Below, one piece after another: positions 26,962 to 38,674 of a stretch of 64,000 bases of DNA (its first letter is position 1; every line of letters starts with the position of its first letter). The DNA lies in the NCBI GenBank assembly GCA_015295985.1, contig DVDX01000001.1:24656-88655 (forward strand). The letters are read 5' to 3'. The notes beneath the pieces are model-generated. The model made no database searches. It saw only the letters and a program-made list of their open reading frames with translations, and was not told the DNA's origin. A program made the position numbers and the translations under genes. The stretch comes from Synechococcus sp. M44_DOE_062. Lineage in GTDB: Bacteria; Cyanobacteriota; Cyanobacteriia; Thermostichales; Thermostichaceae.

Positions 26962-27600
26962 CTACACAGCTATACTTTTTATCTTTATGTTTTTCGAGTT
27001 TAAGAACAACTCTATCTTTGATATATCAACAGTAGCTGTTCCATCCTTGTCTCTTGGTACGTTATCTATTGACTCAGGCTCTAATGCTTTATCAATAACC
27101 TGAATAACCTGATCGCTCTGGAAATTCTGGTCTGTAGTTTGGCGTATCTCTAATCCATGAAAACTTTGAATAGCAGACCGTAGTCGCTGATAAATATCTT
27201 CGGCTTCTTTTACTAAGTTTTCCAGAATGGCTCGTTGATTATTTAGTTGATCATCATACTCAGCTAACTTTACAGACATGGCCTGTAGAAGGTTCCTGCC
27301 CCAGTCTTGCAGCAAGCTTTGGTAGTTATCGGCAAAGCGAAATTTAAACTCTTCAAGATTAGCTTGGCCATCCTGTAGCTTTTGAGAGATTTTGTCTGCT
27401 AATCCTTCGCTCAACTTGATTAGCGCTTCGTTTGCGTCGTTAAGTTTTTGGCTATGTTGGCTTAGCTGTGAAGATATCTCTCTGATAATCTCTCGTTTCC
27501 AAATCTCTAGTTTAGGATTTTCCTTATACTGACGAGCAACGTAAATACCTGCCGAGAAACCGATAGCTACCCCAATCAATAAAATCAAAACTAAGTCCAT
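26962..27600 (-). CDS. Membrane-anchored coiled-coil protein, possibly the 5' part of a split gene
   Basis: A 212-residue protein. One N-terminal transmembrane helix (LVLILLIGVAIGFSAGIYVA) is followed by a long coiled coil (about residues 35-165, with heptad-like segments such as KLNDANEALIKLSEGLADK and QRAILENLVKEAEDIYQRL). The C-terminal 45 residues are Asp/Ile-rich and end IKSIAV before a TAG. The frame continues past the TAG as EKEEKLDQIAAS into the nuclease domain, which would give a TM-coiled coil-nuclease protein of about 430 residues. Function unknown. Base composition is markedly AT-rich relative to flanking genes. Confidence 0.7.
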   Translation of the reverse strand: MDLVLILLIGVAIGFSAGIYVARQYKENPKLEIWKREIIREISSQLSQHSQKLNDANEALIKLSEGLADKISQKLQDGQANLEEFKFRFADNYQSLLQDWGRNLLQAMSVKLAEYDDQLNNQRAILENLVKEAEDIYQRLRSAIQSFHGLEIRQTTDQNFQSDQVIQVIDKALEPESIDNVPRDKDGTATVDISKIELFLNSKNIKIKSIAV

Positions 27601-27729
27601 CAGGTGCTCCTGCCCTCTGCTGCCGTCGCTTTTCTTTCAAGTTGACTGGGCTACCCGCCTGCCTCAACATGCTAGGGGGAGGTGAGCGAATTTTCAAGTG
27701 GAGGGGGCTTGCCCTTGGCCGCTGAGGAG

Positions 27730-29547
27730 CTAGGTGCGAATGAGGGATCCCAGCCAGCCTTGCTGGAGGGCTTCTTGAGCAGGAGTCAGTTCAGGCAACA
27801 CCTCTAATGTGTAGACATCGGGCCGAGGGGGATCCAACGGGATCCAAAAGTGTTTCAACTGATCCGCTTGAAAAACGCTCAAACAAATGATCTGGTGGGG
27901 CTGATAGGCCGCCAAGCGTTCTGACAAGTTAGCAGCGCTTACCCGGAAGCCATCCAGGGCCACCAGCTCATCGCCGGCCCAGATGCCTGCTTTTTGCGCC
28001 GGGGATCCCATCTCTACTGCGCTAATGCGATTGCCCTCGCCGTTGAAATTGAGGCCTAAGTAAGGGCTGGGGTTAGGGCGGCTGAAGTGGGCTTTGAGGG
28101 TGAGGCCAAAAGGGTGTAGGTAGGCATTGTAGTCCAGCTCTTCTGTGCCTTCCACATAGGCTGCGAAAAACTGCCCAAGTTCGGCACCGGCTGCCCGCTC
28201 AAACGCCTCCCGCAAATCTTGATCGCTGTAGCCCTTCCCTGACTGACCAAAGCGCTGCCACAGATCCTGCAATGCCGTGTCCAGGGATCCCCGACCGCCG
28301 GAAAGGTGGCGAATGTGCAGATCCAGGAGCCAACAGACCAAAGCTCCTTTTAAGTAATAAGAAACCTGGCTATTGAGGCTGTTTTCGTGGGGGCGGTAGA
28401 GTTTGATCCAAGTGTCGAAGCTGGATTCCCGCAGTGATTGCACGGCCCGGCCCGGAGTACGCTGCAAGCGGCCAATCTGTTCGGAAAGAACCTTCAAAAA
28501 ATCGTTGGCACTGAGGATCCCTGACCTCAACAAGATGACATTTTCGTAGTAGCTGGTCGCCCCTTCGCAAAACCACAGACATTCCAGATAGTTTTCTTGG
28601 TTGTAATCGATCTTTTCCAATGGCAGCGGACGCAGACGCTTGACATTCCAGGCATGAAACAACTCGTGGGCCAGCAAAGACAAAAAGCGCCGATACTGCC
28701 CCGGCTGATGCAGCTCTAGCCCAGAGTAAAGAAGGGTGGTGCTGTACTTGTGCTCAAGGCCACCAAATCCTCCCGGTGACAAATGCACAATGAACCAGTA
28801 ACGGTCGTAGGGTAGCCCACCAAAAAACGCGGCTGTGGTTTTGACAATGACCTTGGCATCAGCGACAGCCCGATCCACATCCAGAGTGCCCGCCCCCCAA
28901 ACCACAAAGTAATGGGGGATCCCTTCCACCTCAAACGATTGCATCCGATGCAGACCCACCTCCACCGGACTGTCCACCAGCTCGTCGTAGTCTTCTGCCA
29001 CAAAAGACTGGCCGGAAGTGGGATCCCCAGAAGGAGAGGTCAAAGGTCGCAAACTGGTGGCGATGCGCCAATCCGGCTTGGGGGGGATCACCGTCAAGGT
29101 GTAAGGTTCCCGCTCGCGACCGGGCACGTAGAGGAAGAGCGCTGCCCCGTTGAAATAGGCGTGGGTCAAATCCAGATGGTTTGTGCGCACCGTCAGCTCA
29201 TAGGCATAGACCCGGTAGCCCACCTTCACGGCAGAACAGCCCGGCGGATCGATCTGCCAGGTGTTCTTGTCCACCTTCCGCCAGGCCAAAGGGATCCCTT
29301 GCTCGGTTGCCGCCTGAAACTCCTGCACATGACGGGCATATTCTCGCACCAGGTAGGATCCCGGCGTCCACACCGGCAGCCGCAGCCGCAAAGGCATCTT
29401 GGGATCCACCTCTTGGAGCAGCAGCTCCACCTCCAGCAGGTGATTGGCCGGATCCGGCATCCGCACCGTGAAATGCTGGCGGCTCAGTCGAGAAGATGCA
29501 GCAACAACGGCCTCCGGGATCCCCATAGATAGAATGTTCCAACCCAT
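27730..29547 (-). CDS. M61-family metallopeptidase with PDZ domain
   Basis: A 605-residue protein of the glycyl-aminopeptidase/M61 family. The N-terminal beta-sandwich domain (about 20-190) leads to the zinc peptidase domain with HELFHAWNVKRLRP (HExxH) near residue 300 and ECLWFCEGATSYYE, whose Glu is the third ligand. A PDZ domain is near the C terminus (LGLNFNGEGNRISAVEMGSPAQKAG is split here; core SPAQKAGIWAGDELVALDG). No signal peptide is obvious, so a cytoplasmic role in peptide turnover is likely. ATG at 29526 is an alternative start seven codons in. It lies divergent from ntcA. Confidence 0.88.
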   Translation of the reverse strand: MGWNILSMGIPEAVVAASSRLSRQHFTVRMPDPANHLLEVELLLQEVDPKMPLRLRLPVWTPGSYLVREYARHVQEFQAATEQGIPLAWRKVDKNTWQIDPPGCSAVKVGYRVYAYELTVRTNHLDLTHAYFNGAALFLYVPGREREPYTLTVIPPKPDWRIATSLRPLTSPSGDPTSGQSFVAEDYDELVDSPVEVGLHRMQSFEVEGIPHYFVVWGAGTLDVDRAVADAKVIVKTTAAFFGGLPYDRYWFIVHLSPGGFGGLEHKYSTTLLYSGLELHQPGQYRRFLSLLAHELFHAWNVKRLRPLPLEKIDYNQENYLECLWFCEGATSYYENVILLRSGILSANDFLKVLSEQIGRLQRTPGRAVQSLRESSFDTWIKLYRPHENSLNSQVSYYLKGALVCWLLDLHIRHLSGGRGSLDTALQDLWQRFGQSGKGYSDQDLREAFERAAGAELGQFFAAYVEGTEELDYNAYLHPFGLTLKAHFSRPNPSPYLGLNFNGEGNRISAVEMGSPAQKAGIWAGDELVALDGFRVSAANLSERLAAYQPHQIICLSVFQADQLKHFWIPLDPPRPDVYTLEVLPELTPAQEALQQGWLGSLIRT

Positions 29548-29658
29548 CCCACTCTCTGCCGCTAAGGATCGGCGCAGTCCTTTGCGGCAATGGCTCTTAT
29601 CCTAACCCCTGCCTTCGGCTGGGGATCCCTTTCTGGAACAGAAAGGAGACTCAAAAAT

Positions 29659-29701
29659 GTAGCGCGTGCTACAAAGATGTCTGGGCAGAACCTTCTACTT
29701 T
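29659..29701 (+). promoter_or_regulatory. NtcA-activated promoter of ntcA
   Basis: GTA (29659-29661), N8, TAC (29670-29672), then 23 nt, then TACTTT (29696-29701), matching TAN3T. This is the canonical class of NtcA-dependent promoter (GTAN8TAC, 20-24 nt, -10 box), and predicts autoactivation of ntcA under nitrogen limitation, as known in other cyanobacteria. Confidence 0.85.
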
Positions 29702-29823
29702 AGGGTAAATCTTGGTATCGTCATCGATTCTGAAGTTAATGGGTTGCAACCTAGCCTAATGCTTCTAGATTGATCTTAATAGGTTGATCTTAGGTATAAA
29801 CTGACCTTAAAAGGTTGATGAGT

Positions 29824-30498
29824 ATGGCGGTGGCCGTAGCGGAAAAATCTCTGATCACAGCCTTCAAGCAATTGGGAGGCCCTCACCATCCTCCGGTTAT
29901 CGAAACGTTTGAGCGCGGGAAGACCATTTTTTTTCCAGGGGATCCGGCGGAGCGGGTTTACTTTTTGGTGAAGGGAGCCGTTAAGCTCTCGCGGGTCTAC
30001 GAAATGGGGGAGGAAATCACCGTCGCCCTCCTGCGCGAAAACAGCATCTTCGGCGTGCTCTCCTTTATCACAGGACAGCGCTCCGACCGCTTTTATCACT
30101 CGGTGGCTTTTACGCCTACTGAGTTGCTCTCTCTGCCGATTGAGCAGGTGGAAAAATCCCTGCAGGAGAACGCCGAGCTGGCCATGTTGCTGGTTAAGAG
30201 CCTGTCGTCCCGCATTTTGCAAACGGAGATGATGATCGAGACGCTGGCTCATCGCGACATGGGATCCCGTCTGGTCAGCTTTTTGTTGATCCTCTGCCGT
30301 GATTTCGGGGTGCCTGGCCCAGATGGGGTCACCATCGATCTCAAACTGTCTCACCAGGCCATCGCCGAAGCCATTGGCTCAACCCGCGTCACCATCACCC
30401 GCCTGTTGGGAGAGCTGCGCAAGAAGAAGTATATTTCCATTCATAAGAAAAAGATCACCGTACACGACCCAATGCGACTGAGCCATCGCTTTGCCTAG
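29824..30498 (+). CDS. ntcA: Global nitrogen regulator NtcA
   Basis: CRP/FNR-family transcription factor that binds 2-oxoglutarate and controls nitrogen assimilation genes. From ATG 29824 it has 224 residues, the usual size; ATG 29818 and TTG 29815 are in frame just upstream, but AAAAGG at 29809-29814 is best spaced for 29824. The effector domain includes [21 protein letters not shown] and [16 protein letters not shown]; the C-terminal helix-turn-helix reads [20 protein letters not shown], with the recognition helix identical in style to known NtcA proteins. An NtcA box lies upstream, so autoregulation is expected. Confidence 0.98.
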   Translation: MAVAVAEKSLITAFKQLGGPHHPPVIETFERGKTIFFPGDPAERVYFLVKGAVKLSRVYEMGEEITVALLRENSIFGVLSFITGQRSDRFYHSVAFTPTELLSLPIEQVEKSLQENAELAMLLVKSLSSRILQTEMMIETLAHRDMGSRLVSFLLILCRDFGVPGPDGVTIDLKLSHQAIAEAIGSTRVTITRLLGELRKKKYISIHKKKITVHDPMRLSHRFA

Positions 30499-30746
30499 GA
30501 GGAAGAGGAGCACGCTTCCTGAGCGGCAATCTCACCCTGCCGAGACAGGCGCCGCTCGACGACTGATTGAAGCTCAACCCAGCCGATGTTCAATCCACCC
30601 CTGCAGCTTTGGAGGATCCTTGTGCTTGAAGGACAGACTGCCGATTATCCCTTAAAGTTTTCTGGAAGCTGAGGGGATCCCGGGCAAGAATCCACTAGCC
30701 TATGGGGGGATCTGGCTTTGGCCAGAGCTGTCTAGCCAATTGCTGA

Positions 30747-34147
<3,401 letters not shown>

Positions 34148-34227
34148 TCCACTATGGCAGAGGGAGAAGCCGGAAACTCACCCTGAAGACTTCTGAGATC
34201 AAGCCCCGCTATAGTAGAAACCGGGTT

Positions 34228-36117
34228 TTGCGGGTGAGTTTCGTGCCACACCTTTTCTCCACTCCCTTGCAACACGCAGAGATCGGGCGAATTGGGGCCT
34301 ATCCCCTACGCCAAGGCCGCTATCGCTTCTCCGTATGGGCGCCTCTGCTTGAACGAGTGGAGCTGAAGCTGCTCACCCCTGTTGAGCGATGCCTTCCTCT
34401 GGCTCAAGATGACCAGGGCTATTGGCGGTTGGAGGTGGACGGGATCCCGTCTGGGCCGGTGGACTATCTCTACCGTCTGTACACCCAGGCAGGGTTGGTA
34501 GAGCGACCAGACCCGGCCTCCCGCTGTCAACCGCATGGCGTTCATGGCCCCTCGCGGGTGGTGGATCCCCACTTCGACTGGCAGGATCAGGGGTGGAAGG
34601 GGATCCCGCTGCCCCAGTGGATCCTTTACGAGCTGCATGTAGGCACCTTTACCCCTGAGGGCACCTTTGCCGCTTTGATCCCTCGCCTGCCGGAACTGGT
34701 GGAGTTGGGGGTGAACGTGCTGGAGCTGATGCCGGTGGCCCAATGCCCAGGGGGACGCAACTGGGGCTACGACGGCGTCTATCCCTACGCGGTGCAGACT
34801 GCCTATGGGGGGGCCAAAGATCTGAAAGCCCTGGTGAACGCCTGCCACCAACTGGGCTTGGCCGTCATCTTGGATGTGGTCTACAACCACCTGGGGCCGG
34901 AGGGGAACTACCTGCGGGATTTTGGCCCCTACTTCACCACCAAGTACCACACCCCCTGGGGAGAAGCCCTCAACTTCGACGACCGCCATTCTGACGGGGT
35001 GCGGGAATTTTTCCTGCAGAATGCCGAGTACTGGCTGGAGGAATTTCACCTGGATGGGCTGCGCCTGGATGCCGTTCACACCATCTATGACTTCAGTGCC
35101 CGGCCCTTTTTGCAGGAGCTGGCGGAGCGGGTGGATGCCCTGGAAGCTCGCACTGGCTGGCCCAGGGTTCTCATTGCCGAAAGCGACCTCAACGATGTTC
35201 GCCTCATCACCCCCAGGGAGCAAGGGGGCTACGGCCTGGATGGACAGTGGTGCGACGACTTTCACCACTTGGTTCACACCCTGCTGACCGGCGAAACGGC
35301 GGGCTACTACCAGGATTTTGGCCAATTGGAGCAACTGGCCAAGTCTTACCGAGAAAGCTACGTCTTTTCCGGCCAATACTCCCGCTACCGCGCTAGGCGT
35401 TACGGCAACTCTGCCACCGGACGGCCAGGCTCCCAGTTTGTGGTCTGCATCCAAAATCATGATCAAATCGGCAACCGCATGTTGGGAGAGCGCCTCAGTC
35501 AGCTCACCTCTTTCGAGGGCCTCAAGTTGGCTGCTGCTGCCCTGCTGTTGGCTCCCATGCTGCCGTTGCTGTTTATGGGGGAAGAATACGGAGAGGTGGC
35601 CCCCTTTCTGTATTTTGTCAGCCACGGGGATCCCGATTTGGTGGAAGCGGTACGCCAGGGACGCCGCCGCGAGTTCAGTGCCTTTGCCTGGCAGGGAGAG
35701 CCGCCGGATCCCCAAGCTGAGGAGACTTTCCTGCGCTCCAAGCTGAATTGGGAGTTGAAAAAGGCCGGTCACCACCAGGTTCTCTGGAAGTGGTACCAGA
35801 CCCTGATCCGGCTGCGCAAAACTCAACCGGCTCTCCAGCACCTGGAGCGGGATGGAGTGGAAGTGGAGCTGTTTTCGGGCTCCGGCCTTGCCCTGCACCG
35901 CCGCTATGGATCCCAGTCTTTGCTTGCCCTTTTCAATTTCAGCCCTGATCAGCCGGCCACCTACGCCCATTGGCCCGGCGGCACCTGGGAGAAGCTTTTG
36001 GACAGCCACGAGGCCCAGTGGTTGGGAAAGGGATCCCAACTGCCGGCAGAAAGCCAAGGGGATCCCGTTGATGTACTGGGCTATGGCGTGGGCCTCTATG
36101 GTGCTTTGCACCGCTAA
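34228..36117 (+). CDS. treZ: Maltooligosyltrehalose trehalohydrolase TreZ
   Basis: GH13 hydrolase that releases trehalose from maltooligosyltrehalose made by TreY. An N-terminal carbohydrate-binding-like domain (YRFSVWAPLLERVELKLL) precedes the barrel: ELHVGTFTPEGTFAALIPRL, NWGYDGVYPYAVQTAYGG, VYNHLGPEGNYL, nucleophile region GLRLDAVHTIYD, acid/base Glu in VLIAESDLND and QNHDQIGNR. These are TreZ rather than glycogen branching-enzyme patterns. About 625 residues; the exact start is uncertain (TTG 34228, GTG 34234 or GTG 34243) and no clear Shine-Dalgarno is seen. treY is about 27 kb away in the opposite orientation. Confidence 0.93.
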   Translation: MRVSFVPHLFSTPLQHAEIGRIGAYPLRQGRYRFSVWAPLLERVELKLLTPVERCLPLAQDDQGYWRLEVDGIPSGPVDYLYRLYTQAGLVERPDPASRCQPHGVHGPSRVVDPHFDWQDQGWKGIPLPQWILYELHVGTFTPEGTFAALIPRLPELVELGVNVLELMPVAQCPGGRNWGYDGVYPYAVQTAYGGAKDLKALVNACHQLGLAVILDVVYNHLGPEGNYLRDFGPYFTTKYHTPWGEALNFDDRHSDGVREFFLQNAEYWLEEFHLDGLRLDAVHTIYDFSARPFLQELAERVDALEARTGWPRVLIAESDLNDVRLITPREQGGYGLDGQWCDDFHHLVHTLLTGETAGYYQDFGQLEQLAKSYRESYVFSGQYSRYRARRYGNSATGRPGSQFVVCIQNHDQIGNRMLGERLSQLTSFEGLKLAAAALLLAPMLPLLFMGEEYGEVAPFLYFVSHGDPDLVEAVRQGRRREFSAFAWQGEPPDPQAEETFLRSKLNWELKKAGHHQVLWKWYQTLIRLRKTQPALQHLERDGVEVELFSGSGLALHRRYGSQSLLALFNFSPDQPATYAHWPGGTWEKLLDSHEAQWLGKGSQLPAESQGDPVDVLGYGVGLYGALHR

Positions 36118-36179
36118 CACAGATGGCTGCGGCCAGAAGGGAAATCTCGACCGCTCCAGACCTGGCAAATGGAAACGGT

Positions 36180-36569
36180 TTAGCCAATCTTCGCGCCGCG
36201 GAAATAGAGAGAGTCAGGCAAGGGCCTGCGGGCGAGGCTGGGATTTCCGGAGAGTTTGCTCATCGATTGGCCGCGATAGGTCAGCTTGGGTTTGGCAGGG
36301 TTGCCTGTAGGAGCAGCCTCTGGTTGGGACTGCATGGGTACGCCCGGCGACAGTTGAGCCCATACTTCCGCGTGGTTCTCAAACTGCACCACGATGCTGA
36401 GAAATCCCCTTTCAATGTCGGCGCGGCAGGCAGATATCGCGTCTTGGGCGCGTTTGTACACTTGCCGAGGGGCGTAGAAGTGATTCTGAAACTTGATCAC
36501 CTCCACCCAACCTTGGGGAGTCGAAGCCCAGAAGCCACTGTCTGCTTCGCTGTAGTCGAGAATAACCAT
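36180..36569 (-). CDS. Hypothetical protein with DUF4278-like C terminus
   Basis: A 129-residue protein starting MVILDYSEADSGFWAS. The N-terminal two thirds (WVEVIKFQNHFYAPRQVYKRA, IERGFLSIVVQFE) are of no recognised family. The C-terminal part has KLTYRGQSMSKL and LYFRGAKIG, resembling the LxYRG motif of DUF4278, which is common as short proteins in cyanobacteria. Function unknown. It converges with treZ and has a long, repeat-bearing upstream region. Confidence 0.6.
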   Translation of the reverse strand: MVILDYSEADSGFWASTPQGWVEVIKFQNHFYAPRQVYKRAQDAISACRADIERGFLSIVVQFENHAEVWAQLSPGVPMQSQPEAAPTGNPAKPKLTYRGQSMSKLSGNPSLARRPLPDSLYFRGAKIG

Positions 36570-37041
36570 GGTTAACTCCTACCCTGACGAGTGGATGGAT
36601 AAAGAATTCCCAGCTCTCCCACTATGGATATCAAACGTAGTAGAACTTAATGGTGAGTTTGATCACATTGGTTATGTTTTGATGTCTTGAATGTCTTAAT
36701 TACAGCTATGGCCTTTCAGGTTAGGGTGAGACGCTTGGGCTACTGGGAAAGGCCTTCTGGTTCCGTGCATTCAACATTATTTTAGATGTGAACATTTTAG
36801 GTGTGGTCACATTGTCCTAGCTTGGATCGAGACCATATTTTAAGTTGAAGTAAAGCCGATTGCGGGCTTTCTACTCCCCTCTCCTCTTGTGAGTGAGCGG
36901 AGCATCTTAATTCTTATGAGAGGAAGGTTGGAAGTGGTTGTCTGTAGCGGTGTGGAGTGCTTAAGAAATCCCTGGTTGGAAGAGGGGTTGAAAGCGTTTG
37001 CTTTGGCGGTGCAGAGTGCTAGGCGAATATCTCAAGTTTGT
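36570..37041. other. Intergenic region with dispersed repeat
   Basis: About 470 bp between two minus-strand genes. It contains copy 1 of a repeat also found at 60983-61090, and an imperfect local duplication (GGTTGGAAG...GCGGTG...GAGTGCT at about 36927 and 36974). No gene is supported. Confidence 0.5.
36706..36832. repeat. Dispersed repeat R2, copy 1
   Basis: Shares with 60983-61090 the blocks TTTCAGGTTAGGGTGAGACG, CCGTGC-TTCAA, TTTTAGG-GTGGT and GTGTCCT-like text through to GCTTG-ATCGA, in the same order and orientation. This copy is longer by about 20 bp because of an internal TTTTAG-x-TGTG duplication. Nature unknown. Confidence 0.65.
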
Positions 37042-38673
37042 TTAGGACTCCGTCCCGCTAACGCGACAGGACTCCGTCCCGCTAACGCGACAGGACTCCG
37101 TCCCGCTGACGCGACCGGAATGGCTCCCCAAAAGGTAATCTCGACCACAGCCGTAGCGCCAAGCCTCGCGGCGCCGCTTCCAGAAGTAGTCTTGGGGGTC
37201 AGTTTCCAGCTCCGGGCGATCCGTCAGCTTCTGCAACAGCTCGTAGAGGCCGAGCGCGCCAAAGTGGCCCGCCCATTCCACCAACTCCGGCAACCCCAAC
37301 TGGGGCAAAAGTCCGGCCACCAGCCGGGGATCCCGACTCATCGCCCCCCACAGGGCCTGGGCCAAGCCGCCGAACCGCACCACATCCTGCAAAAAGGGCT
37401 TCACCACCTGGGGGCCAGCGGCAAACATGGCCTCGAACACCCTGCTCAACAAGCGGTTAATGCTATTGGGATCCCAGCTTTTCTCCCGCAGCGGGGGGAT
37501 CATGGCCTTCTGAAAGAGCCAGGTCACGGCCAAGTTGGGCTGGTAGGGTTGCAGCAGGGCCAGGGCCGCCCGGTTCAACTGCTGCTGGGCAAGGGCCTCG
37601 TGGATCCCTTGTTGCAGGCGATCCAGATGGCGCAGCATGGCCCCAAAGCCGCCAAAGCTGAGAGGAGACTGGCTGCCACTGCCGTCCCCCACTGCCAACA
37701 GGCGATCCCAGGGCAGTTGCAGAGGGCTACGGCGGTAGGCAGGAAAAACGCCGCACAGCTTGCGCACCCAGTGGATCTGCCCCAGTTCAACCCCTTGATA
37801 GGCCGGCAGCAGCCGGCAGTAATCTTGCCAAAGGGTGTGGAGGCTGGGCCGCTCCGGATCCCGGTCGCAGTAGGTGAACAGATAGGTGGTGCGCCCATCG
37901 CGGGCGGGGAAGGCTTCCCAAAAGGGCTGATAGCCGTTCTGGGCCGGGGTAAAGCTGTAGAAGAGATCCCCGGTGGGTTGGTCTGGCAGCCCTTGGGCAC
38001 AGGATCCCACCACCAGACACACGCTATCCGGCGGCTGCCCTTGGCGGGCCTGGGCCACGAGGGGGGAGCGATGCCCCATGGCATCCACCAGCAACTGGGC
38101 AGAGAGGGATCCCGTGTCCGTTTGAATGCAGACCCCATCCGGGTGAACGGTAGCGCCCAGAAAGCAAGTGTTTTCCCGCAACTGGCCACCCCATTCCAGA
38201 AAGTGGGCTTTGCAGTGCTCCAGCAAGCGGGCGGGATCCACCCCCACATTCAGCACCCCTTCCACCCACCAACTGGGGCCATCCCCAAAGCCAATCCGCC
38301 CGCCAGGATAATGGGTCACCTGCACCTTCTCCCATTCCCTTAGGGTGAGCAGTTCCAGCTCCAGCAACACCTGCAATTCCTGCCGGGAGGTGTTCCACTC
38401 CTGCTCTCGGCCCCGCAGGATCCCTCGCTCCAGCAGGATCACCCGCCAGCCTCGCTTGGCCAAAGCCGCCCCCAGGAGGATCCCCAAGGTGCCGCCGGCA
38501 ATCACCACGTCGGCATCCCGGAGTTGGCTGCCCAAACGGGTGGAAGAAGGGTGAACCACCGCCGGGGGCAGTTCCGCCTGCAACTGCCGCAGGGATCCCC
38601 ACCAGCGATCCAGGGCAGGCAGGGCTTCTGGCGGGGGGACGAGTTCAGCCATCGGCAGAAGGAACCTCTTCAC
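37042..38673 (-). CDS. cruP: CruA/CruP-family FAD-dependent lycopene cyclase-like protein
   Basis: Flavoprotein of 543 residues. The dinucleotide-binding fold is near residue 55 (DVVIAGGTLGILLGAALAKRG) with the acidic end of the second strand in VILLERG; later segments LLVDAMGHRSPLV and LLAVGDGSGSQSPLSFGGFG are typical of the CruA/CruP carotenoid cyclases. Length and lack of a long extension favour CruP over CruA. CruP lowers carotenoid epoxidation or acts as a lycopene cyclase paralogue; exact activity is unsettled. The last 24 residues (three times RVSGTESC-like) come from a 24-bp tandem repeat that also supplies the stop codon. Confidence 0.78.
   Translation of the reverse strand: MKRFLLPMAELVPPPEALPALDRWWGSLRQLQAELPPAVVHPSSTRLGSQLRDADVVIAGGTLGILLGAALAKRGWRVILLERGILRGREQEWNTSRQELQVLLELELLTLREWEKVQVTHYPGGRIGFGDGPSWWVEGVLNVGVDPARLLEHCKAHFLEWGGQLRENTCFLGATVHPDGVCIQTDTGSLSAQLLVDAMGHRSPLVAQARQGQPPDSVCLVVGSCAQGLPDQPTGDLFYSFTPAQNGYQPFWEAFPARDGRTTYLFTYCDRDPERPSLHTLWQDYCRLLPAYQGVELGQIHWVRKLCGVFPAYRRSPLQLPWDRLLAVGDGSGSQSPLSFGGFGAMLRHLDRLQQGIHEALAQQQLNRAALALLQPYQPNLAVTWLFQKAMIPPLREKSWDPNSINRLLSRVFEAMFAAGPQVVKPFLQDVVRFGGLAQALWGAMSRDPRLVAGLLPQLGLPELVEWAGHFGALGLYELLQKLTDRPELETDPQDYFWKRRREAWRYGCGRDYLLGSHSGRVSGTESCRVSGTESCRVSGTES
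37045..37116 (-). repeat. Three tandem 24-bp repeats at the cruP 3' end
   Basis: Unit GGACTCCGTCCCGCTAACGC plus GACA, repeated at 37045, 37069 and 37093 (the last with GCTGACGCGACC). In the cruP frame each unit encodes CRVSGTES. The units belong to the dispersed family also present in infB (19723), era (52827) and upstream of the GST gene (55560). Confidence 0.9.
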
Positions 38674-38674
38674 T

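Noticed and set aside
26305..27600. The split coiled-coil/nuclease locus as a divided RmuC
   Set aside because: RmuC also has a TM, coiled coil and nuclease fold, but its DAKFP-type motif is not present. The nuclease part has the GxWLE, E-x-D, E-x-K-T-G order of the Card1/DUF1887 type, so RmuC is not supported.
37045..37116. Three regular 24-bp repeats considered as a CRISPR array
   Set aside because: The units are directly adjacent without spacers, lie in a coding frame, and match a dispersed repeat family. No cas gene is present.
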